From Amygdalobacter nucleatus (GTDB lineage: Bacteria; Bacillota; Clostridia; Saccharofermentanales; Fastidiosipilaceae): DNA of 64,000 nt. Of the stretch, positions 10,291 through 17,333 are shown piece after piece; position 1 is the first letter of the stretch; each line of letters begins with the position of its first letter. Under the pieces are notes generated by a model. It worked only from the letters and a program-made list of their open reading frames with translations. It had not been told where the DNA came from and made no database searches. Where the stretch lies: positions 124,001 to 188,000 of the forward strand of contig NZ_JARFNM010000001.1 in assembly GCF_029167365.1 (NCBI RefSeq), written 5' to 3'. Made by a program: the position numbers and the translations under genes.

Positions 10291-11730
10291 TTACCCGGTT
10301 ATTTTGCTTAACACGAGTGTCAATTCGGAGCGATTTACGGATAATTGGCGAACAAATTCAAGTTTACATTTAGGCAAGGCGTGCTCAAGATAGCGCTTAA
10401 TGTCTTTGATTTGCTTGAAATAGCTTTCAGTTTTGCTTAACTTAATTGTTTGAATGATAATCGCGTCATTAGTTAGATATGGCAAAAATGCAGCTGCTAA
10501 GGCTAGGCTAGGGCGGAAAAACATCTTCATATCGTTGACTAATAAGTTAGCTTTAGCTAATGCAAAATTATTTGCTTTGGCCATTTCTAAAAATTGATCG
10601 CTTAATGCCTGAAAATGCCAGAGATTAGCTTTGGCTGTGATTTTGAGGTGTTGTGGATCGATGGCGATGACTTGATAATTGTAATTTAAGAGAACTTCTG
10701 TCCAACCACCTGGTGCAGCGCCCAAATCGAAGGCTAAATGAGGAGCTGTTTGCCAGATTTTGATTGTTTGGTATATGTTTTTCGGTAGCTGTTTATATTG
10801 CGTTCTGATACTTTCTAATTGAGTTTCATCAGCCTGCTTGCATAAGAAAGATGCCAAATTATGTTCTTTTTCTTTATCCAGTTCGGCAGCTTGTTCTGAA
10901 TTAGCAAGACGGTCGGCTAATTCCAGCAATTTATATTTAGCTCTAGATACAGAATTTTCGTCCTTAGAATTGCTTTTTGGCCAAAGGTCAAGCAGATAGG
11001 GTGAACGATGTATACTAAATGACAGATTACCAAGTGTTAAACAGAAACAATTTCCAAAATATAAAACGTTTAATGGCTCTGTATGCACGAATTTTGCAAG
11101 CATTTCTCTAAGTTCCAAATGTTCATTTCTAGCTAAATCACTTTTACAGTTAAGTAGTGACGCTCTATGAACGGGCGAAAATTTGGCCGTTTCAACAACT
11201 TTGGCTGTTTCAGTAGCACCAGTAGTTTCAGTCGCTTCAATTGCACTATTACTGGTAATTTCAGCTGTTCTAGTAGACTCTGATTTATCGGCCACTTTAG
11301 CATTATCAGAAGCAGAAGCATTAAGCATAGGTGAAGCCTGATTTGCTTTGAAAAATGCGCTTAATTGTAAGTTAAGATTTGCTAAATCAACGTTCTGAAT
11401 GAAAATATCTAAAGGTAATACTTGCAAAATAAAACAGGTTTTCCAACTGTTCGCTTGAAATAAACTCAGCAATTGCTGCTTAAATGTTTCACGTGAAACA
11501 TTGGTTGAGCTATTTAATTGAGCATAATCAAGCGCTAGAACCGATATGCTTCTTGCAGAGGTGGCGGACTGAGCAAGTTCGGCTACTAAATTCACTTTAA
11601 TGGTAGGCAATTTAGCAGTTAATAACAGACAAGCTTGTGTAAATGCTTGTTTTTTCAGACTATTTTGGCTGACAATAGCCAAATTAAAGCTTGTCATATT
11701 GTTTTCTGCCGCTATTTTTGCATCAGACAT
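10291..11730 (-). CDS. FtsJ/RlmM-like SAM-dependent RNA methyltransferase
   Basis: The C-terminal 170 residues form an RrmJ/FtsJ-type Rossmann methyltransferase: SAM loop DLGAAPGGWTEVL, then VIAIDPQ, then LLVNDMKM and a late Lys/Glu pair (IKLSKTES, LSVNRSELTLV) that fit the K-D-K-E 2'-O-ribose methyltransferase set. Such enzymes modify rRNA; RlmM-like proteins also have a long N-terminal part. Here the N-terminal half is poorly conserved and includes a Thr/Glu/Ala repeat stretch (about residues 150-185). ATG 11730 has CAGGTG upstream; a GTG at 11739 is the alternative. A perfect parS site lies inside the coding sequence at 11485-11500. Convergent with the CobB-like gene. Confidence 0.75.
   Translation of the reverse strand: MSDAKIAAENNMTSFNLAIVSQNSLKKQAFTQACLLLTAKLPTIKVNLVAELAQSATSARSISVLALDYAQLNSSTNVSRETFKQQLLSLFQANSWKTCFILQVLPLDIFIQNVDLANLNLQLSAFFKANQASPMLNASASDNAKVADKSESTRTAEITSNSAIEATETTGATETAKVVETAKFSPVHRASLLNCKSDLARNEHLELREMLAKFVHTEPLNVLYFGNCFCLTLGNLSFSIHRSPYLLDLWPKSNSKDENSVSRAKYKLLELADRLANSEQAAELDKEKEHNLASFLCKQADETQLESIRTQYKQLPKNIYQTIKIWQTAPHLAFDLGAAPGGWTEVLLNYNYQVIAIDPQHLKITAKANLWHFQALSDQFLEMAKANNFALAKANLLVNDMKMFFRPSLALAAAFLPYLTNDAIIIQTIKLSKTESYFKQIKDIKRYLEHALPKCKLEFVRQLSVNRSELTLVLSKITG
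11485..11500. promoter_or_regulatory. parS site 1 (ParB binding), inside a coding sequence
   Basis: The 16-mer TGTTTCACGTGAAACA is a perfect palindrome identical to the Bacillus parS consensus. It lies within the methyltransferase gene, where it encodes part of Asn-Val-Ser-Arg-Glu-Thr-Phe. A second identical copy is 2.5 kb away and soj/parB are 11 kb away, so the assignment is strong. Confidence 0.95.
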
Positions 11731-11830
11731 GTTAATCACCTGTTTTTCTTGTAATATTACATTATAATTATACAGTGTATGCTGTTATTGGCCATGATTT
11801 AGAGCAGAAAGGATAGCTATACTAGCTTTT

Positions 11831-12958
11831 ATGATTTATATCATTTTCGATTTAGAGTGGAATATGGCAAGTGGCCACTATGAAGAAGTGGGGAAGCCAC
11901 GCATAACGAAAAGCTGTACGGTTGTTACTAAGAAGCGTATACCAATTTTCGAGATTTTTCAGATTGGTGCTGTCAGTTTAAGCTCCAATTTGCAAATCAA
12001 GGAACACTATTCTGCTTTGATCAGACCTCAGATTTACCCGCAAATTAATAAATATGTGCAACGTTTGACAAAGGTTAAGAAAGATGAACTTAAAGTGTCG
12101 CCGCCTTTTACAACGGTTATTTATGACTTTTATGCTTGGATTTGGCGTCAATTCCCTGAAGCTGAGCAGATGAAAGCTTGTGAGGTATGCCAATTACCGT
12201 ATGACAAAATAGCTGAGCAAAGTTATGGCTTTAGCGAGTTACAGGCACTTTTGAAAGAGCTGCCATTGATGTTCGGAACTTGGAGTACATCAGATGCTAA
12301 ACCATTAAGGGAAAATTTGAATTATTATGCTTTGCCAAACAGTTTACCAGCTAAATTCATTGATATTCAAAAACTCTATGAGCTATTCAGCGGTGATGAA
12401 GCAGGCGCACATGCTGTTAAACGTGCAGTTGACTTTTTAACAATTGAGCCAGACGAAGCTTATCACGATGCGTTGAATGATGCTTTGTACACAGCCTTGA
12501 TATTCCAAAATTTGGAACCAGCTTTCAAATTTGCAGCCTGGGATTATCATGGACTACCTTTGTCTGATAACTACAACTTAAAGGCTAAGCAAGATCCTAG
12601 CGATAATTTCAAAGCAGGACTTGTTTGCTCAAACCTTGATGATAACAATGAACCTATCAAATTAAGCTGGCCGAGATTGCATCGCATGTATAATTTGGTC
12701 AAAAAAACAACTTCAGATTTGTCTGTCAGTTTGGGACTTAATTTGTCAGATACCAAGTATCGCGCTAATTTGAAGGCTAAGCGTAGACAGAATGTGCTAT
12801 GCAATTGTATGCAGAGCAAATACAATTTGAAGAAGATTGATGATAAGTTAGAAGCAAGATTACATTTGCTGACGCAAGCAGATTTAGAAGCTTTTATCTG
12901 TTCATTTGCTTATGATGCCAATCCAAATTTGCAACAAGAACATGGTGATGAGAATTAA
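11831..12958 (+). CDS. DEDDh-family 3'-5' exonuclease
   Basis: N-terminal exonuclease fold: FDLEWN (first Asp/Glu pair, residues 6-11), a QIGAV segment near residue 45, and the third motif YHDALNDALYTA (about 218-229) containing the His and Asp of the DEDDh set. The arrangement resembles the KapD/ERI-1-like or DnaQ-like proofreading-type nucleases, but it is longer (375 residues), with a C-terminal part of about 130 residues rich in Lys and Asn that I do not recognise. A CxxC-like CEVCQLP segment is near residue 118. AAAGGA lies upstream but somewhat far. Substrate (DNA or RNA) cannot be told. Confidence 0.75.
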   Translation: MIYIIFDLEWNMASGHYEEVGKPRITKSCTVVTKKRIPIFEIFQIGAVSLSSNLQIKEHYSALIRPQIYPQINKYVQRLTKVKKDELKVSPPFTTVIYDFYAWIWRQFPEAEQMKACEVCQLPYDKIAEQSYGFSELQALLKELPLMFGTWSTSDAKPLRENLNYYALPNSLPAKFIDIQKLYELFSGDEAGAHAVKRAVDFLTIEPDEAYHDALNDALYTALIFQNLEPAFKFAAWDYHGLPLSDNYNLKAKQDPSDNFKAGLVCSNLDDNNEPIKLSWPRLHRMYNLVKKTTSDLSVSLGLNLSDTKYRANLKAKRRQNVLCNCMQSKYNLKKIDDKLEARLHLLTQADLEAFICSFAYDANPNLQQEHGDEN

Positions 12959-13045
12959 TTTTTGGTAAATCTGCCCAAAGTAAGACGTTGATAGTTGAAA
13001 AAATGTACTACAATATAACTATACATCTCTTACTGGAGGTCAAAA

Positions 13046-13996
13046 ATGAAAAGAATCATCCTAACAGGCAGCTTGGGTCAGATTGGCAGCGAATTGGCGT
13101 TGTTCTTGGCAGATAAGTATGGTCAAGAGAATGTTCTAGTTACAGATTTAGCCAAAGAAACTATACCAGCTCTCAGCCATTTAGCCTACAAACAACTTGA
13201 TGTTACAGATTATGCCAATTTTTTGGCATGTGCTAAAGAATTTAAGGCTGATACAGTTATGCATTTAGCAGCAATTTTATCAGCTCGTGGTGAGACAATG
13301 CCACAAAAGACATGGCAAGTTAATATGCAGGGCTTAGTAAATGCTTTGGAAGTTGCACGCGAATTAAAAGCTCAGATTTTCTGCCCGAGTTCAATCGGCG
13401 CATTCGGACCAAGTACACCGCATGATAATACACCACAAGATACATTGCAAAGACCAGAAACTATGTATGGTGTAACAAAGGTATCGGGCGAATTGTTGTG
13501 TGATTATTATCATAAACGGTTTGGCGTTGATGCACGTGGCGTACGTTTTCCGGGCCTAATTTCATGGAAGACGCTCCCAGGTCAGGGAACAACTGATTAT
13601 GCCGTGCATATTTATTATGGCGCAATTGAGAATAAAACTTATACTTCCTATATTAAAGCTGGCACTTATATGGATATGATGTATTTGCCAGATGCTTTGC
13701 AAGCAATTGTTGATTTAATGGAAGCCCCAAGTGACAAGTTGCAACATCGAAATGCCTTTAACGTTTCAGCTATGAGTATTGAGCCTGAAATGGTGGCTGC
13801 TTCAATTAAGAAATTTATCCCTGAATTTACGATTAAATACGAAGTTGATCCTATTCGTCAAGCAATTGCTGACAGTTGGCCAAATTCTTTGGATATTAGC
13901 GCTGCTCAGAAAGAGTGGAATTTCCATGCTGAATATGATTTGGACAAGATGACGGAAGATATGCTAGCTAACTTGAAAGTTAAATTAGCTAAATAA
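13046..13996 (+). CDS. tdh: L-threonine 3-dehydrogenase, SDR/epimerase type
   Basis: NAD-dependent enzyme of the extended SDR family that oxidises L-threonine to 2-amino-3-ketobutyrate. It has the Rossmann motif TGSLGQIGSEL (residues 7-17), the DVTD and HLAAILSARGE segments, the catalytic Ser and YxxxK pair (SSIGAFGPSTP and MYGVTKVSGE) and the RFPGLISW motif typical of this short type of TDH. 316 residues is normal. GGAGG precedes the ATG. The next gene is kbl, which acts on its product, so the pair converts threonine to glycine and acetyl-CoA. A parS site sits in the gap between the two genes. Confidence 0.92.
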   Translation: MKRIILTGSLGQIGSELALFLADKYGQENVLVTDLAKETIPALSHLAYKQLDVTDYANFLACAKEFKADTVMHLAAILSARGETMPQKTWQVNMQGLVNALEVARELKAQIFCPSSIGAFGPSTPHDNTPQDTLQRPETMYGVTKVSGELLCDYYHKRFGVDARGVRFPGLISWKTLPGQGTTDYAVHIYYGAIENKTYTSYIKAGTYMDMMYLPDALQAIVDLMEAPSDKLQHRNAFNVSAMSIEPEMVAASIKKFIPEFTIKYEVDPIRQAIADSWPNSLDISAAQKEWNFHAEYDLDKMTEDMLANLKVKLAK

Positions 13997-14042
13997 GATT
14001 TGTTGCTCTATTAGAAAAGCTTGCTTTATTAAAAAGTAAAAA

Positions 14043-14058
14043 TGTTTCACGTGAAACA
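14043..14058. promoter_or_regulatory. parS site 2 (ParB binding), between tdh and kbl
   Basis: A second perfect copy of TGTTTCACGTGAAACA, in the 79-base tdh-kbl gap and only 8 bases before the kbl ribosome site. Same sequence as the site at 11485. ParB bound here might affect translation or transcription of kbl, which is speculation. Confidence 0.95.
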
Positions 14059-14075
14059 TATAGATGAGGTGCAAA

Positions 14076-15272
14076 ATGAATAAAGAACTGCATACGATGA
14101 AGTATTTGCAAGAAAAAGTTGACGATTTGAAGCAGAAGGGCTTGTATCGTACATTGCCAGTCAACTCAGGTGCTTGTGATCCTGTTTTGGAATTAAACGG
14201 CAAAAAGGTAATCAACCTTTGCTCCAATAACTATTTAAGCTTGGGCAATGATGAGCGCTTGAAGGAAGCTGCTATCGAGGCTATTAAGCATTATGGCGTT
14301 GGTGCTGGTGCGGTTAGAACAATTGTTGGTAACCAAACTATTCACGAAGAGCTGGAAGCTGCTTTGGCTAAGTTCAAACATGCTGAGCGTTGCTTCATTT
14401 ACCAATCAGGTTACGATTGCAACATCGGTACAATTCAGGCTATCTGCGACAAAGATGATTTGTTGATTTCTGACCAGTTGAACCACGCATCAATCATCGA
14501 TGGTATGCGCATGGTTAAAGCAACCAAGCAAGTTTATGCACACAGCAATATGCAGGAGCTTGAAGAATTACTCAAGGCTGCTCAAGGCAAGTATCATAAT
14601 GTTTTCATCTTTACAGATGGCGTTTTCAGTATGGATGGCGATTTAGCAAAATTGCCAGAAATTGTTGAGTTAGCTGAGAAGTATGGTGCTTTCACTTATG
14701 TTGATGATGCACACGGTTCAGGTACGATGGGTAGTCATGGCCGTGGTACAGTCGATCATTTCGGTTTGCATGGTCGCGTCGATTTTATCATTGGTACTTT
14801 GTCCAAGGCTATCGGTGTTAAGGGCGGTTATGTCGCTTGTTCAGAAGCTAGCTATCAGTGGTTGACACATCGCGCACGTCCTGTTTTGTTCTCCACAACT
14901 TTGAGCCCAGCTGATACAGCCGCTGCGAAGAAGGCAATTGAAATTTTGACAGAAGATGATAGTTTGCAGAAGCAATTGTGGGCAAATTCGAAGTACATTA
15001 AGGAGCAATTGACAGCTTTGGGCTTTAATACAGGCCATTCAGAAACACCAATTACGCCAGTTATTATTGGTGATGAAGCTAAAGCTATGCAGTTCTCCAA
15101 GAAATTATTGGAAAAGGGTGTATTTGTTTCAGCTATTGTTTTCCCAACTGTTCCATTAGGCACAGGCCGTGTGCGTGTAATGGTGCAAGCTAAGCATACA
15201 AGGGAACAATTAGATGAAGCTGTTAGAATTTTCCATGAAGTTGGCGTTGAGATGGGAATTTTAGACAAGTAA
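14076..15272 (+). CDS. kbl: Glycine C-acetyltransferase (2-amino-3-ketobutyrate CoA ligase)
   Basis: PLP enzyme of the alpha-oxoamine synthase family that splits 2-amino-3-ketobutyrate with CoA to glycine and acetyl-CoA. Visible motifs: NLCSNNYLSLGND near residue 50, GVGAGAVRTIVGN, SDQLNHASIIDGMR, the YVDDAHGSGTMG Asp-His pair that contacts PLP, and the PLP lysine in TLSKAIGVKGGY. The start at 14076 is chosen because GAGGT stands 5 bases before it; an in-frame ATG at 14064 overlaps that site. 398 residues, normal length. Paired with tdh. Confidence 0.93.
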   Translation: MNKELHTMKYLQEKVDDLKQKGLYRTLPVNSGACDPVLELNGKKVINLCSNNYLSLGNDERLKEAAIEAIKHYGVGAGAVRTIVGNQTIHEELEAALAKFKHAERCFIYQSGYDCNIGTIQAICDKDDLLISDQLNHASIIDGMRMVKATKQVYAHSNMQELEELLKAAQGKYHNVFIFTDGVFSMDGDLAKLPEIVELAEKYGAFTYVDDAHGSGTMGSHGRGTVDHFGLHGRVDFIIGTLSKAIGVKGGYVACSEASYQWLTHRARPVLFSTTLSPADTAAAKKAIEILTEDDSLQKQLWANSKYIKEQLTALGFNTGHSETPITPVIIGDEAKAMQFSKKLLEKGVFVSAIVFPTVPLGTGRVRVMVQAKHTREQLDEAVRIFHEVGVEMGILDK

Positions 15273-15295
15273 AAACATACTTGAGTAGTAAAAGA

Positions 15296-15326
15296 GGGGA
15301 TTATCACTGATAATCCCCTTTATTTG
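15296..15326 (+). terminator. Rho-independent terminator after tdh-kbl
   Basis: A perfect 10-base stem (GGGGATTATC pairing with GATAATCCCC, loop ACT) is followed by TTTATTTG. It ends the tdh-kbl unit ahead of the convergent gpmA. Confidence 0.85.
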
Positions 15327-15367
15327 TTTCAGAATTCAAAGCTACAAACGTTTTAATACCTATTATA

Positions 15368-16054
15368 TTAGAGGTAATAACGTTTGATTACGTTAAGTTC
15401 GTCATCTAATTCATAGACTAAAGGTTGACCTGTTGGAATTTCTAGCCCCATGATGTCTTCATCACTGATCTTCTCCAAATGTTTAGCTAAAGCACGTAGG
15501 CTGTTACCATGAGCAGCAATTAACAATGTCTTGCCTGCTTTAATAGCTGGAGCAATTTGGTCTTCCCAGAACGGCATAACACGGTCAAGTGTTACTTTCA
15601 AGCTCTCATGTTGAGGGATAACTTCTTCTGGTAATGAAGCGTAACGACGATCATGGAATGAAGATAGTTCGGCATCCTTGTCTAAAGCTGGTGGCAAAAT
15701 GTCGTAAGAGCGACGCCATTGACGCACTTGCTCATCGCCATACTTCTCAGCTGTTTCTGCCTTATTCAAACCTTGTAAAGCACCATAATGACGTTCATTC
15801 AAACGCCAGCTCTTAATTTCAGGTACCCAAAGTTGATCGCTTTCTTCCAAAGCGTAGTGGCAAGTTTTGATAGCACGTTTTAATACAGATGTGAATGCTA
15901 GATCAAATTTAATGCCAGCGGCCTTAATCTTTTGACCAGCTTCTTTTGCTTGACGTACACCTTCTTCACTCAAATCGACATCGGTCCAACCTGTGAAAAG
16001 GTTTTTCAAATTCCACTCACTTTGTCCATGGCGGACAAATACTAATTTGTACAT
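15368..16054 (-). CDS. gpmA: 2,3-bisphosphoglycerate-dependent phosphoglycerate mutase
   Basis: Glycolytic enzyme that interconverts 3- and 2-phosphoglycerate through a phosphohistidine. The catalytic motif is [10 protein letters not shown] (His at residue 9); [14 protein letters not shown] and [15 protein letters not shown] supply the other active-site residues. 228 residues is typical. GGAGGC is placed well before the ATG at 16054. It stands alone, convergent with the tdh-kbl unit. Confidence 0.96.
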   Translation of the reverse strand: MYKLVFVRHGQSEWNLKNLFTGWTDVDLSEEGVRQAKEAGQKIKAAGIKFDLAFTSVLKRAIKTCHYALEESDQLWVPEIKSWRLNERHYGALQGLNKAETAEKYGDEQVRQWRRSYDILPPALDKDAELSSFHDRRYASLPEEVIPQHESLKVTLDRVMPFWEDQIAPAIKAGKTLLIAAHGNSLRALAKHLEKISDEDIMGLEIPTGQPLVYELDDELNVIKRYYL

Positions 16055-16167
16055 AAATGCCTCCTTCGGCTACAATGCAATAAGTTCTTATCTATTATAC
16101 ACGAATGAGCAAGACAATAAGATTAAAGTAATTATCTGAGCTTATTCATAATGACCTTTACAAGCTG

Positions 16168-16425
16168 CTAATCCACATCAATTAATTCATGTTCGACACC
16201 TTTGCCAGAGTTTAGGGCAGAAACTGCACGCTGTAGATGAGCTAAATTTGTTGGCGAATAAAATGGATCAACAGCTAGCTCAAAAGGGATACGTTTTTCA
16301 CGTGCAACTTTTTTGGCAAAAATTGTAAAGGCAGCGCTCATAGATAATCCTAGTTCATCGCAGGTTTTCTCCATAAGTTGCTTTACATCTGAATCTAAAC
16401 GAAAATTCACATTAACTGTTGACAT
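16168..16425 (-). CDS. RelB/DinJ-type antitoxin, orphan
   Basis: 85 residues with the ribbon-helix-helix opening VNVNFRLDSDVKQLMEKTCDELGLS typical of RelB/DinJ antitoxins, followed by TIFAKKVAREKRIPFEL, also a family hallmark. Antitoxins of this type bind their own promoter and neutralise a YafQ/RelE-like RNase. I start at 16425 (Met-Ser-Thr-Val) where AAGGGTG stands upstream; the open frame extends 19 codons further without a better site. No toxin gene is present in the 113 bases downstream or upstream, so it is either an orphan or controlled by a distant toxin. Confidence 0.8.
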   Translation of the reverse strand: MSTVNVNFRLDSDVKQLMEKTCDELGLSMSAAFTIFAKKVAREKRIPFELAVDPFYSPTNLAHLQRAVSALNSGKGVEHELIDVD

Positions 16426-16542
16426 GATGATCACCCTTCTTTCAATTAAATCATAAGCCATAATATATAAAAACGCAAGCAAATTTAATTATATAAGCTG
16501 TATAATGTAAATAAATATGCTTGCCTTTTTAAGATGATTAAA

Positions 16543-16587
16543 TCCCCAATTTCTATGTAATTCAAGAAGTGACTAAGAAATTGGGGA
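16543..16587 (-). terminator. Hairpin downstream of the cysteine hydrolase gene
   Basis: A 12-base perfect inverted repeat (TCCCCAATTTCT and AGAAATTGGGGA) with a 21-base loop. On the minus strand it lies about 50 bases past the stop of the 16636-17283 gene and is followed by TTTAATC. It is a likely terminator, though the T-run is weak. Confidence 0.55.
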
Positions 16588-16635
16588 TAGACATTTTATT
16601 TAAAACGGAAGAGAAGTGCTCGCTTATAGCAGCAT

Positions 16636-17283
16636 CTACTTAATCAGCGCTTGGCAAGCTTTGAAATTTGGATGCTTAGAATCTTGCAGAAGGTCAAACA
16701 TCAACATTTCTAGATTGCTGACAGTTGCTCCGAGCTTCTCCAAGAGGTGAAGAGCTGTTTGTTTATGCTTGAGCTGACGAGAACTTGTCATATCCTCTGG
16801 CACAAAGACAGTGTATCCTTCAGCCAAGAAGTCACGGCAGCTTTGGTAAACGCAGACATGGCTTTCAACACCAGCGACAATTAATTGTTTAATATGATTC
16901 TGGCGGAGGAACAAACCGAGATTGCCGGTTAAGACACTCATGCGTGTCTTATCAAAAGTGAAAATTGGGCAGCCAGCAGCTTCGCAAGCCTTAATTTCAG
17001 CTAGAATTTCAGGCTTTGTTGCACCAAGACCCTTTGGGTATTGCTGTGTATAGATAACGGGCAATTTGAAGAAGGCACAGATTTTCAAGAATTTGATGTT
17101 CTGTTGCAAAATAGCTTCGTTTTCAGCCATGGCTGGCATGATCTTTTCTTGTAAATCGATACACAAAAAAGCGACATGTTCTGGATTTAGACGTTGCGCA
17201 TAAAAGTCATTTTGCGTTTCTAAGCTGAAATTAGTTTCCTTACTGGTGACAATGGTCGGTATTTCTTTAATTAGTTCACTCAT
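16636..17283 (-). CDS. Isochorismatase-family cysteine hydrolase
   Basis: 215 residues with the cysteine hydrolase layout: FLCIDLQEKIMP (catalytic Asp, near residue 44), a Lys in the TFDKTRMSVL segment, and VAGVESHVCVYQS with the nucleophilic Cys. The family includes nicotinamidase, isochorismatase and many enzymes of unknown substrate; the SHVCVYQSCRDFLAEGY pattern is closest to the YcaC/isochorismatase-like group with unknown substrate. AAAGGAT precedes the ATG. It lies 50 bases downstream of the S9 peptidase on the same strand and may be co-transcribed. Confidence 0.8.
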   Translation of the reverse strand: MSELIKEIPTIVTSKETNFSLETQNDFYAQRLNPEHVAFLCIDLQEKIMPAMAENEAILQQNIKFLKICAFFKLPVIYTQQYPKGLGATKPEILAEIKACEAAGCPIFTFDKTRMSVLTGNLGLFLRQNHIKQLIVAGVESHVCVYQSCRDFLAEGYTVFVPEDMTSSRQLKHKQTALHLLEKLGATVSNLEMLMFDLLQDSKHPNFKACQALIK

Positions 17284-17333
17284 AATTAAATCCTTTCTTC
17301 ATTTGGTTAGGTCACGCTAACGGCGACTTTGAA

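Noticed and set aside
16290-16312. CACGTG core inside the DinJ-like gene, considered as a third parS
   Set aside because: The flanks do not match TGTTTCACGTGAAACA (several mismatches), unlike the two perfect sites.
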